A DNA stretch of 35,873 nt from Ignavibacteria bacterium (lineage in GTDB: Bacteria > Bacteroidota > Ignavibacteria > Tepidaquicellales > OLB5), in the NCBI GenBank assembly GCA_014879675.1, contig JACSRQ010000080.1:1-35873 (forward strand). The letters are read 5' to 3'. A program made the translations under genes and the position numbers. The notes under the pieces were generated by a model. That model did not search any database. It saw only the letters and a list, made by a program, of their open reading frames with translations, and was not told the origin of the DNA. Positions 17,467-26,604 of the stretch are shown piece by piece. Each line of letters starts with the position of its first letter. Position 1 is the stretch's first letter.

Positions 17467-18501
17467 ATGGATACCCGATTGTGCGGGTGTAAAATAATGA
17501 AAGAAAAAGTTTTGGTTATCGGGGGAGCTGGTTATCTTGGTTCAGTATTGACCGGGCGGCTGCTTGAAGAAGGTTACAATGTCAGGATACTCGACAGCTT
17601 CATTTACGGCAGGCGTTCTGTTGAAAAGTATGTGAATGATAACAGGGTAGAAATAATCGAAGGCGATATCCGCAATATCGAAACCGTGCACCTGGCAATA
17701 CGTGATTCCTCAAGCGTTGTGCTGCTGGCGGCTGTAGTGGGAGATCCGGCAAGCAAAGCCAGGCCCGAGCAGACGGTGGAGACAAATTTTCTTGCCGCGC
17801 AGGTGGTGGCTTCATCAGCAAAGCTTGCGGGGGTTAAACGTTTCCTCTATGCTTCAACATGCAGCGTTTACGGCGTGGGCAGCGAAATTCTTGATGAAGA
17901 AGCGCCGCTGAATCCGGTGAGCCTGTACGCTAAAACAAAAATTTCCAGCGAAGAGAGCATTATGGGTATCGCTGACAGGAATTTTAAGCCCGTCATAATG
18001 CGCATGTCAACGCTCTACGGCTGGTCGCCGAGGATGAGGTTTGACCTGGTTGTTAATACTATGACAATGACGGCCTTCACCGAAGGAAAGATAAACGTAT
18101 TTGGCGGCAACCAGTGGAGGCCGCTGCTTTCGTTAACGGATGCAGCCGAAGCGTATTTGAAGGTATTGCAATCCGGCCCCAAGCGTGAGTGTATTTACAA
18201 TGTAGGCTCGGAAGAACAGAATTTTATCATTGCCGATGTTGCGGCACAGGTAGCCGAGGGAATAAAGGCCGCGGGCGGGAAAGATATCCCCGTGAATATC
18301 GAAGGCGAAAGTGTTGATGCAAGGGATTACAGGGTATCGTTCAAAAAGATACAGGTGGAGCTTGGCTTTAAGGTTAAGGAAACTATCGCCGATGCGGCTG
18401 CAGAAATTTGGCGCAAGCTGGAATCAAAAGAGATCAAAGACCCGAAGCAGAAGGTTTACTATAATCATTATTTTGATCCAAGCGAAGAGCTGATAGGGTG
18501 A
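17467..18501 (+). CDS. NAD-dependent epimerase/dehydratase (extended SDR); true start probably ATG 17497
   Basis: MKEKVLVIGGAGYLGSVLTGRLLEEGYNVRILD; YAKTKISSE (YxxxK). Confidence 0.92.
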   Translation: MDTRLCGCKIMKEKVLVIGGAGYLGSVLTGRLLEEGYNVRILDSFIYGRRSVEKYVNDNRVEIIEGDIRNIETVHLAIRDSSSVVLLAAVVGDPASKARPEQTVETNFLAAQVVASSAKLAGVKRFLYASTCSVYGVGSEILDEEAPLNPVSLYAKTKISSEESIMGIADRNFKPVIMRMSTLYGWSPRMRFDLVVNTMTMTAFTEGKINVFGGNQWRPLLSLTDAAEAYLKVLQSGPKRECIYNVGSEEQNFIIADVAAQVAEGIKAAGGKDIPVNIEGESVDARDYRVSFKKIQVELGFKVKETIADAAAEIWRKLESKEIKDPKQKVYYNHYFDPSEELIG

Positions 18502-18502
18502 A

Positions 18503-18592
18503 GAATCAAATAGCAAATAACAAATAGCAATGAACAATGATCAATGAGCAGTTAACAATGAGCAATGTGCAATGAGCAATTGACAATTGACA
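18503..18592. repeat. Degenerate low-complexity CAATGAGCAAT / CAAATAGCAA tract
   Basis: caaatagcaaataacaaatagcaatgaacaatgatcaatgagcagttaacaatgagcaatgtgcaatgagcaattgacaattgacag. Confidence 0.7.
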
Positions 18593-18622
18593 GATAATAA
18601 TTAGTTAACTTGATTTGGCTTT

Positions 18623-18688
18623 AGCTCCGTAGGAGCGTTATGTTTGTAGAGAGTATAAGCACCACGAATTTAGAGCTCCGTAGGAGCG
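18623..18688. repeat. Two copies of hairpin AGCTCC-GTA-GGAGCG
   Basis: AGCTCCGTAGGAGCG at 18623-18637 and 18674-18688. Confidence 0.75.
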
Positions 18689-18746
18689 AAATATAATTGT
18701 TTTAATAAAATCCCCATTTGAGTTTTGTGCGGAATTGAGATTGTGA

Positions 18747-18800
18747 CCTCACCCCCGGCCCGCTTGACTGCCTTGGCAGTTCTCCCGGAGGGAGAGGGGA
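18747..18800. repeat. CCTCACCCCCGG...CCCGGAGGGAGAGGGGA repeat with inner palindrome ACTGCC-TT-GGCAGT
   Basis: Outer edges as at 7701-7780 (reverse complement); inner hairpin 18767-18780. Confidence 0.55.
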
Positions 18801-18813
18801 GAGAAGCAGAAAG

Positions 18814-18841
18814 TTAGTAGCACAGACATTCTTGTCTGTGT
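18814..18841. repeat. 28-bp interspersed hairpin repeat, copy 2
   Basis: Exact match to 17408-17435. Confidence 0.85.
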
Positions 18842-18966
18842 AGAATGAGGTAATTGATTTTCAAAATCCCCATTTAGATTTAGCGCAGGATTATGATTAG
18901 GTAGAATCTGCAATTCACGATAATTAAAACTATCCTCCCCCTTTATAAGGGGGATTAAAAACAAAT

Positions 18967-19929
18967 ATGAATTTTTCAATCGGGTTTGATAAAAGAGATT
19001 TGCTGAAAGTACATGAAGCCTTCGATAAGATCGTAGCTTCGAACAAATGGACAGAAGGCTATTACACAGAGCTGTTTGAAAACAAATGGGCTGAGGTCAA
19101 TAACCTGGAGTCCGTGGCATTTTCAAGCTGGGCAGGCGCAGCGCTTGCAGCTTTGGATTTCTATAAAGTTAAAGGGAAAACGGTGCTTTGTCCCTCAAAC
19201 ACATTTATGGCAACTCCGCTGGCAACGCTGCAGGCGGGCGCCGAAGTGCAGTTTGTTGACTGCAACAGGTTCGACCTCTGCATGAGCTATAATGATATGG
19301 TAACCAAGGCTGAAAAATACAAACCCGCTGCTATTTGGGTTGTGCATATCGGCGGGCACTTGGCGTTTGAGATAGATAAAATTGCTGCTTATTGCAAAGA
19401 GCATAATATCGTGCTGCTTGAAGACTGCGCGCATTCACATGGCGCATCGTGGAACGGTAAGAATCCGGGCGAGTGGGGCGATGCGGGATTTTATTCATTC
19501 TACGCGACCAAAACCATCACCACCGGCGAAGGCGGAATGCTTGTATCGAAACACAAAGAGGTTATAGAGCATGCGAAGAAATTCCGCAACTACGGAAAGT
19601 TTGATTACGCTGTGCATGGATTGAATTACAGGATAACCGAGTTCCAGGCGGCAATTGGCGCAATCGAAACCGACAGGCTAAAGGAGATCATTGATTTCAA
19701 GAACGATCACGCCAAAAAGTTTGACTCGATTTACAGTAACCGTCTCAAGCTTCCCGATGGAATGATATCCGGTTATTACAAGTATATAGTATTTGATCCC
19801 ATAGAAAAATCTACAGGCAAAGTTTATGAGGAACAGTGCCACAGGATACTTAAGCATGATGTGGAGCTGACAAACAGTGATTGGGTCGCGGGGAATCACT
19901 GGTGCGTTCCGCTTTACTATAATCCGTAA
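18967..19929 (+). CDS. DegT/DnrJ/EryC1/StrS family aminotransferase (PLP-dependent sugar aminotransferase)
   Basis: VLLEDCAHSHGASWNGKNPGEWGDAGFYSFYATKTITTGEGGMLV with PLP-lysine context; NYRITEFQAAIGAIE. Confidence 0.92.
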   Translation: MNFSIGFDKRDLLKVHEAFDKIVASNKWTEGYYTELFENKWAEVNNLESVAFSSWAGAALAALDFYKVKGKTVLCPSNTFMATPLATLQAGAEVQFVDCNRFDLCMSYNDMVTKAEKYKPAAIWVVHIGGHLAFEIDKIAAYCKEHNIVLLEDCAHSHGASWNGKNPGEWGDAGFYSFYATKTITTGEGGMLVSKHKEVIEHAKKFRNYGKFDYAVHGLNYRITEFQAAIGAIETDRLKEIIDFKNDHAKKFDSIYSNRLKLPDGMISGYYKYIVFDPIEKSTGKVYEEQCHRILKHDVELTNSDWVAGNHWCVPLYYNP

Positions 19930-19967
19930 AAATCCGAGTGTTCTGAAGTAATCGCAAAAAAACAGAA

Positions 19968-21017
19968 TTGAACTATAATCAATACATAGAATTCCAGCCG
20001 CAAAAGTTTGATATGCACGGCGAGTATTACAGGGGGGAACACAACAAGATTCCCTGGCCGCACCTGTTCATGTATTTCGGGCTTTCGCTGGTATTCTGTT
20101 ACTTGTATCACCGCAAAATTGTTGCCCCCGTTGATTGGAACGCGCCGAACAGCCTGAATGCCGTTGGCACATTCGAAACATCTAAGCCATACCAGTTTCG
20201 CCTGTTGATGCCGCTGCTGTTCAGTTTTTTCAAGCCGCTGTCTGCTATATACGGCAAATATCTGTACAATGCTTATAATGTTATTGTAGTTTTTCTCACA
20301 GTTACAGTTTTTTATAAATTGCTGTGGGCTTATTTTGGCGGCCGTAAAATTCTGCTTTGGCTTGCGCCGGTTATATTGTACACGATGCTGTGGAATTATA
20401 TTCTGCTCAACGGTTCATTCCAGTATTACGATTTCACCACCATACTGTTAACCACTGCGGGATTGTATTTTATAGCGCGGCAGAATTTCGGGATGTTTTT
20501 GCTTATATTTATCATAGGACTGGTGAACAAAGAAACCATAGGTTACCTGATATTTTCATATGCCCTGTTCAACTACCGTGAGTTCTTCACCCGGAAGATA
20601 TTAATCCGGACAGCCATTATCTCGGTACTCTTCATAGGTTATAAGCTGCTGCTGGGGTATATATTCAGGAACAACCCGGGCGACCCGTTTGAGATTGGTT
20701 ACTACGAAAACATCCGTATTGTAGAGAATCTTACCAGCAACAAAACGCTGCTCCGGAATTTACTGCTGAACTTTGGCGGGCTGTATGTTTTTGTTATCCT
20801 GCTGTTCGTAACCGGTGCATGGAAAAAATTTCCAAACCGCAGGATGATATATATGAACCTGGCAATAATACCGTATTATATTTTCGGCATATACATAACT
20901 TATATCACCGAAGTGCGGGTTTATACAGAGCTTATACCGATGATCACTTCATTATTCATAATATATTTAAGCACCTTTAAATGGTTTGGGCTTATGCCCG
21001 GAAAGAAGACGGAGTAG
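19968..21017 (+). CDS. Uncharacterised polytopic membrane protein, family copy 1 (TTG start)
   Basis: Multi-TM; YQFRLLMPLLFSFFK and IGLVNKETIGYLIFSYALFNYREF motifs shared with 21806-22846. Confidence 0.8.
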   Translation: MNYNQYIEFQPQKFDMHGEYYRGEHNKIPWPHLFMYFGLSLVFCYLYHRKIVAPVDWNAPNSLNAVGTFETSKPYQFRLLMPLLFSFFKPLSAIYGKYLYNAYNVIVVFLTVTVFYKLLWAYFGGRKILLWLAPVILYTMLWNYILLNGSFQYYDFTTILLTTAGLYFIARQNFGMFLLIFIIGLVNKETIGYLIFSYALFNYREFFTRKILIRTAIISVLFIGYKLLLGYIFRNNPGDPFEIGYYENIRIVENLTSNKTLLRNLLLNFGGLYVFVILLFVTGAWKKFPNRRMIYMNLAIIPYYIFGIYITYITEVRVYTELIPMITSLFIIYLSTFKWFGLMPGKKTE

Positions 21018-21760
21018 AATATTTGCTTCAGGATAAAGAAAAAGAAAGTAAAAAAGAGTTAGCCGTAAAGAGCGATGTAAGCTTCGATGACTACGTTGAA
21101 ACCTACCGCGCGGAAATTGAGGATTCAATCGGATTCATCGGGCAGGATGTTGATTTTTTTATTGAGATCAAAGCTGATATGCTTCTGGATATTGCGCGCA
21201 GATATATTGGTCCCACCGAAAAGATCAAAGCACTTGATATTGGCAGTGGGGTTGGACTGGTGGATAGATTCCTCAAAAGCAGCATCGGACAGCTTTACGG
21301 AGTGGATGTTGAAGATGGCGTTGTGCAGAAGGCAAAGGTTAATAATCCCGAAGTGGATTACCGCAAATACGACGGCGAGAATCTGCCATTTGAAGATAAC
21401 AGTTTTGATCTGTGTTTCGCCATAAATGTAATGCATCACGTACCGCCTGCATTGTGGGAAAACTTTTCGCGTGAGATGAACCGTGTTCTCGGGCCGGGCG
21501 GAATAGCCGCGGTGTTTGAGCATAATCCGATAAATCCGCTCACGCGTATTGCTGTTGCAAGGTGCGAGTTCGATAGGGATGCTGTGTTGCTTACTCACTC
21601 AAAGCTGAAATCGCTTTTTAAAGGAGCAAATCTGGAAATAGCAGAAGATAAATATATTGTTTTTTTTCCATTCAAATCCGGCATGTTCAGGGGCATTGAA
21701 AAAGGATTGGGATGGCTTCCCCTTGGCGCGCAGCATTGTGTTGCAGGCAGGAAACGCTGA
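20981..21760 (+). CDS. SAM-dependent class I methyltransferase (start possibly TTG 21023)
   Basis: KALDIGSGVGLVDRFLKSSIGQLYGVDVEDGVVQKAK; LPFEDNSFDLCFAINVMHHVPP; LGPGGIAAVFEHNPINPLT. Confidence 0.92.
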   Translation: MVWAYARKEDGVEYLLQDKEKESKKELAVKSDVSFDDYVETYRAEIEDSIGFIGQDVDFFIEIKADMLLDIARRYIGPTEKIKALDIGSGVGLVDRFLKSSIGQLYGVDVEDGVVQKAKVNNPEVDYRKYDGENLPFEDNSFDLCFAINVMHHVPPALWENFSREMNRVLGPGGIAAVFEHNPINPLTRIAVARCEFDRDAVLLTHSKLKSLFKGANLEIAEDKYIVFFPFKSGMFRGIEKGLGWLPLGAQHCVAGRKR

Positions 21761-21805
21761 GAATTGAAGAACTAATAGGAATACAATAATTAAACCGTAT
21801 TTAAA

Positions 21806-22846
21806 TTGATAAAATACCTTAATAAGAAATATCCGAATGATGACTATCCCTCGATACTCATTCATTTGTATTATTTCATGATATCGCTTACGCTTTGTTA
21901 TTTGTATTATCATAAATTTATATCGCGAGCTGATTTTTTCTCGCCAACTTCCAGCGGCGCGATTTATGCAGTACTGGATGGCAGCGCGATCAAGCCTATT
22001 CAGTTCAGGATACTTATTCCGCTAATATTCAAAGCAGTGCAGGCTGTAATTTTCGTGGTCAAAACTATACCCGATAAGGCGATCTTCTTCCTCATTACGA
22101 TCACGTTGTGCTACATGATCCTTTTTTCATTTTACCTGCTGCTTGGGCAGTATTTTAAAGGTAAGGCAATGAACTGCTGGCTTGCGGCCATAATCATCTA
22201 CCCAATGATATGGAATTTTGTAATTATGAACGGTCAGTTTTTTTATATGGATTTCAGCATCCTGCTCATTATAATTCTTGGGTTCTACAGCATCGTTTCT
22301 GAAAAATATAATTGGCTGCTTGTAGTCTTTTTCCTTGGCGTATTAAATCACCCGTCAGTTGGGTATCTGATACCGGCATTTCTGCTGTATAATTACCGGA
22401 AGCTGTTTAAGTTTAAAACCATAATTTATATAGTCGCCATGAGCGTGATGTATGTTGCAATATACAAGATCATGGATGCATATTTTCCCAGCACTGAGGG
22501 TTATTTTGTAATTTATAACCTGCCAAGGAATCTTAGCCTCTTTAGCTTTTTGCCGCTGCATATAATTATAAGGGACCTGCTTTTTAATTTCGGGGGATTG
22601 CATTTTCTTGTGCTATTTCTATTTCTATCCGGTGCATGGAGGCGTTTCCGCGGGCCGCTGCTCTACATTAACCTTGTAATTATTCCCTATGTGATATCTG
22701 TAATGATCAACTTCAGCATTGAAGAGATACGAAATTATATCACAATTATACCATTTGTGCTTATACTGGTATTGCTTTTCCTGAGTTCTTTTGAAAATTC
22801 TTTCCTGAAGCCGGTTGACAGGCTGTATAGCGAGAACAACAGATGA
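21806..22846 (+). CDS. Uncharacterised polytopic membrane protein, family copy 2 (TTG start)
   Basis: IQFRILIPLIFKAVQ, IWNFVIMNGQFFYMDFSILL, GVLNHPSVGYLIPAFLLYNYRKL align to copy 1. Confidence 0.8.
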   Translation: MIKYLNKKYPNDDYPSILIHLYYFMISLTLCYLYYHKFISRADFFSPTSSGAIYAVLDGSAIKPIQFRILIPLIFKAVQAVIFVVKTIPDKAIFFLITITLCYMILFSFYLLLGQYFKGKAMNCWLAAIIIYPMIWNFVIMNGQFFYMDFSILLIIILGFYSIVSEKYNWLLVVFFLGVLNHPSVGYLIPAFLLYNYRKLFKFKTIIYIVAMSVMYVAIYKIMDAYFPSTEGYFVIYNLPRNLSLFSFLPLHIIIRDLLFNFGGLHFLVLFLFLSGAWRRFRGPLLYINLVIIPYVISVMINFSIEEIRNYITIIPFVLILVLLFLSSFENSFLKPVDRLYSENNR

Positions 22847-22888
22847 AGAAGCTCTGAAATATAATGAATTGATCTAATATATATAACT

Positions 22889-23533
22889 ATGCAAAATAGG
22901 AAAATAGCATTGATTGGCTACGGGGAATTGGGAATGCAGATAGAAAAGCTGTTAGTACAACAACTAAAGCAAAAAATTACATTTTATTATTTTGATGATA
23001 ATAGTTTTAAGCAAAAAAAACCAAACAGCTTTAAGTTCTCGCAATATGAAGAGGAACAGCATGCCAAACTTGAGTTTTATGTTTGTTTAGGTTATAAACA
23101 ATTGAAGAAAAAATCAGAAGTTCTTGATTCACTTAAGGATTTGAAGAGAAAGATCCCCTCTTTTGTACATAGAACTTCGTTTGTTAGCAAGTCAGCTATA
23201 ATTGAAGAAGGAGTAATCATTTATCCTATGTGTAATGTTGATAAGGATGTAATTATTGAAAAAGGTTCCCTATTAAACAATTCTGTAGTAATTTCGCACA
23301 ACAATATTGTAGGTGATTGTTCTTACATTTCTCCCGGTGTAACAACATCCGGGAATGTACAAATCGGGGCAGGCTCTTTTATTGGAACCGGCGTTTCAAT
23401 AAGTAATGGAGCAAGGATTGGAAAGAATTGCAGAATTGGAATTGGGACTATTGTTACATCAGATATTCAGTCAGGCAAATCTGCTATAGGTAATCCTATG
23501 AAAATCTTGAAAAAAAAGCTTACCTTAGTATAA
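22889..23533 (+). CDS. PglD/NeuD-like sugar O/N-acyltransferase (LbH)
   Basis: IALIGYGELGMQIEKLL N-terminal domain; hexapeptide repeats VSKSAIIEEGVIIYPMCNVDKDVIIEKGSLLNNSVVISHNNIVGDCSYISPGVTTSGNVQIG; AIGNPMKIL end. Confidence 0.88.
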   Translation: MQNRKIALIGYGELGMQIEKLLVQQLKQKITFYYFDDNSFKQKKPNSFKFSQYEEEQHAKLEFYVCLGYKQLKKKSEVLDSLKDLKRKIPSFVHRTSFVSKSAIIEEGVIIYPMCNVDKDVIIEKGSLLNNSVVISHNNIVGDCSYISPGVTTSGNVQIGAGSFIGTGVSISNGARIGKNCRIGIGTIVTSDIQSGKSAIGNPMKILKKKLTLV

Positions 23534-23548
23534 TATTTTATAGCCGAA

Positions 23549-24259
23549 TTGAAAAAAAAAGTCGCCATAATACAATCAAATTATATCCCCTGGAAGGGCT
23601 ATTTTGACATCATAAATGACTGCGATACATTTGTGTTTTATGATGACGTTCAGTTCACCAAAAACGACTGGCGGAACCGTAATAAGATTAAAATTGAAGG
23701 AGGCACACACTGGCTCTCGGTGCCGGTAGGCACAGAGCTCAACAGGCTTATAAAAGAAGTTAAGATACAGCCCGGTCCCTGGGGCCGGAAACATTTTAAA
23801 AGTATTGAACAGTTCTATTTGAAGACACCGTATTTTAAAATGTACAGGGATTTTTTCGCAGATGTTTACATGGATAAGAAATGGGAGTATCTATCTGAGC
23901 TGAACCATTATATTATCAAATCAATTGCCAAAGACTTCCTGAAGGTCGAAACCGAGTTTGTTTGTTCGGATACATATAATCCCGAAGGCAAACGCCTTGA
24001 GAGGCTTATAGACCTGCTTAAGAAATGCGGTGCGGAGGAATATGTTTCGGGTCCATCGGCACAAAGTTATATAGATGAGAATGAATTTTTGAAAAACGGA
24101 ATAGAAATAAAATTTAAAGATTACACAGGTTACCCGGAGTATCCACAGCTGCATCCACCATTTGAACATTCCGTGAGCGTGCTGGACCTGCTGTTTAATA
24201 CGGGTCCGGATGCACCTTATTACATTTGGGGCTGGAGAGAAGGGAGCACGAAACAATGA
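23549..24259 (+). CDS. WbqC family protein (TTG start)
   Basis: KKKVAIIQSNYIPWKGYFDIINDCDTFVFYDDVQFTKNDWRNRNKIK...HWLSVPV is the WbqC signature. Confidence 0.92.
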   Translation: MKKKVAIIQSNYIPWKGYFDIINDCDTFVFYDDVQFTKNDWRNRNKIKIEGGTHWLSVPVGTELNRLIKEVKIQPGPWGRKHFKSIEQFYLKTPYFKMYRDFFADVYMDKKWEYLSELNHYIIKSIAKDFLKVETEFVCSDTYNPEGKRLERLIDLLKKCGAEEYVSGPSAQSYIDENEFLKNGIEIKFKDYTGYPEYPQLHPPFEHSVSVLDLLFNTGPDAPYYIWGWREGSTKQ

Positions 24260-25392
24260 AGTACCCGTTCAATAAACCGTTTTTAACAGGTAAGGAGATA
24301 GAGTATATTGTCCAGGCGGTCGCCTCGGGCAAGATCTCAGGAGACGGCAGCTTCACGAAGCTGTGCCACCGCTTTTTTGAAGAGCGGTTCGGATTCAGAA
24401 AAGTTATGCTCACAACTTCATGCAGCGATGCACTTGAAATGAGTGCCATACTTCTTGATTTCAAGCCGGGGGATGAAGTTATAATCCCTTCGTTTACCTT
24501 TGTATCAACAGCCAATGCGTTCGCGTTAAGGGGCGCCAAGATCGTTTTTGCCGATAGCGGAAAAGGTGACCCCAATATTGATCCTGAATTGATAGAAAGC
24601 CTTATAACTCCCGCAACCAAGGCTATAGTGCTTGTGCACTATGCAGGCATAGCCTGCGATATGGATGCCATCATGGATATTGCCTCACGCCATAAGCTGC
24701 ATGTTGTTGAAGACGCGGCGCACTCGGTTGATTCATATTACAAAGGCAAGCCGCTTGGTTCATTCGGAAGCCTTGCCGCATTCAGCTTCCACGAAACCAA
24801 AAATGTTATTTCGGGTGAAGGCGGAATGCTTGTAATAAATGATGAGCAGTTCATAAAACGCGCAGAAATTATACGTGAAAAAGGTACCAACCGTTCAGCA
24901 TTTTTCAGGGGCGAAGTTGATAAGTATAACTGGGTTGATATAGGTTCATCATTTCTGCCTTCGGAAATAATTGCGGCGTTCCTCTATGCGCAGCTTGAGA
25001 ATCTTGACAAAATTCAGAAGCGCAGAATATCGCTGTGGGAGCAGTATTATGAAGGCTTGAAGGGTGTGGCAGAAAAAGGATTTATTCAGCTTCCCGAAAT
25101 ACCCGATTACGCAACCAATAACGGACACATGTTTTATGTTCTTTGCCGCAGCCAGCAGGAAAGGCAGGAGCTGATCACGTTTATGAAAGAAGCGGACATC
25201 CTACCGACATTCCATTATTTGAGCCTGCATAAGTCGCCTTTCTTCGAAGGTAAACATGATGGCAGGGTACTGGTAAACTCTGATAATTACACCGATAAGC
25301 TGTTAAGAATGCCTTTATATTACGAGCTTCCGGATGAAGGAGTGAAGTTCATTACGGGAAAAATAAAGGAATTCTATGAAGGCCGGGAATAG
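24256..25392 (+). CDS. wecE: dTDP-4-amino-4,6-dideoxygalactose transaminase (WecE/RffA-like); ATG 24256 preferred over ORF-track start 24226
   Basis: MKYPFNKPFLTGKEIEYIVQAVASGKISGDGSFTKLCHRFFEERFG...VVEDAAHSVDSYYKGKPLG...FSFHETKNVISGEGGM...REKGTNRSAFFRGEVDKYNWVDIGSS closely matches WecE. ATGA overlap with the WbqC stop. Confidence 0.88.
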   Translation: MKYPFNKPFLTGKEIEYIVQAVASGKISGDGSFTKLCHRFFEERFGFRKVMLTTSCSDALEMSAILLDFKPGDEVIIPSFTFVSTANAFALRGAKIVFADSGKGDPNIDPELIESLITPATKAIVLVHYAGIACDMDAIMDIASRHKLHVVEDAAHSVDSYYKGKPLGSFGSLAAFSFHETKNVISGEGGMLVINDEQFIKRAEIIREKGTNRSAFFRGEVDKYNWVDIGSSFLPSEIIAAFLYAQLENLDKIQKRRISLWEQYYEGLKGVAEKGFIQLPEIPDYATNNGHMFYVLCRSQQERQELITFMKEADILPTFHYLSLHKSPFFEGKHDGRVLVNSDNYTDKLLRMPLYYELPDEGVKFITGKIKEFYEGRE

Positions 25393-25431
25393 ATATTTCT
25401 CTACATATACTTCTCAGCAGGAGGATGACCG

Positions 25432-26523
25432 TTGAAGGTACTTTACGTAAGCTCTAATGGCGGCATACATGATTACCGGTTCCTTAAAAAGCTGGTGGAA
25501 GACTACGAGGTCTTGTTCCTGCACTACGCATCCGGCGAGATAATAGATGAGATCGACAAACTTGATCATCTGCAGATAATTTCGAAGAAGCCGGCATTCC
25601 GATCCCTGCCAATTGCAAGCGAGCGCGGACATTTTCGGAGAGTATTAAATGAATTCAAACCCGATCTTATCCACAGCGGGTATGTATGGCAGGTGGGTAT
25701 TTTGGCGGCGGGCTCGGGATTTCATCCGCACTTATCAATGCCATGGGGCTCTGATATACTGATAGAACCGGATAAGAGCTTTTTCAAAAAAAAGCTTGTA
25801 GGAAAAGTGATAAAAACCTGTGATCATATACAGTGCGATGCAGAGTTTGTGAAACAGAAGATCATTTCAGATTACGGCAAACCAGCTGATGACATTACGG
25901 TTTTTCCCTGGGGAATAGACCTTAGTCTATTCAGCAGGAAGGATAAGTCCGAGGCACGGAAGCAGCTGAATCTAGACCCGGATAAGTTTATAATCATCTT
26001 CAACAGGCATTTTGAACCCGTTTACGGTGTAAGTTATCTGCTCGAGGCTTTCGCGAAATTTTCCCAAGGCAAAAATGATATTGAGATGTTAATGCTCTCT
26101 GAAGGCTCTGGTAAAACCGAAGCATTACGCTACATTACCGAAAAAGGGCTGGATGAAAAGATCCGAATACTTGGCAGGGTTCCTAATAAAGATCTGCCCT
26201 TGTTATTGAACGCATCGGATGTATATGTTTCCCCTTCGCTGAGTGATGGCACATCGCTCTCGCTGTTAGAGGCAATGGCATGCGGTCCGGGGCTGATAGT
26301 TACGGATGTACCGGCTATTAAAGAGTGGGTAACGGCTGAAAACGGCATAATGACAGCAAGAGGTAACTCCGCTGCGCTTGCCGAAGCTATGGAAAAATAC
26401 TACCGGTCGCCGGAGCTTGTGAGGGCTCATGGTGAAAAAAACTCGGTTATTGCGGCCGATAGAGCCGACTGGGATAAGAACTATCTGAAGCTGAAAGAGA
26501 TCTATTCAAAACTGCTCAGATAG
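25432..26523 (+). CDS. Glycosyltransferase family 4 (TTG start)
   Basis: ITVFPWGIDLSLFSRKDKSEARKQL; VYVSPSLSDGTSLSLLEAMACGPGLIVTDVPAIKEWV. Confidence 0.92.
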   Translation: MKVLYVSSNGGIHDYRFLKKLVEDYEVLFLHYASGEIIDEIDKLDHLQIISKKPAFRSLPIASERGHFRRVLNEFKPDLIHSGYVWQVGILAAGSGFHPHLSMPWGSDILIEPDKSFFKKKLVGKVIKTCDHIQCDAEFVKQKIISDYGKPADDITVFPWGIDLSLFSRKDKSEARKQLNLDPDKFIIIFNRHFEPVYGVSYLLEAFAKFSQGKNDIEMLMLSEGSGKTEALRYITEKGLDEKIRILGRVPNKDLPLLLNASDVYVSPSLSDGTSLSLLEAMACGPGLIVTDVPAIKEWVTAENGIMTARGNSAALAEAMEKYYRSPELVRAHGEKNSVIAADRADWDKNYLKLKEIYSKLLR

Positions 26524-26604
26524 ATCCGCTTGTTTTTTCTTCCCTAGTGTTTCCACTGTATGGATCCAAGATCAGTTAAATAGCTGTTACATAAGTGATT
26601 TTAT

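Noticed and set aside
21125-21598. 157-aa minus-strand ORF
   Set aside because: Antisense to the SAM methyltransferase.
7859-26523. Complete Wzx/Wzy capsule export system
   Set aside because: No flippase, initiating phosphoglycosyltransferase or Wza/Wzc-type export gene is recognisable in the window, so only a partial polysaccharide locus can be claimed.
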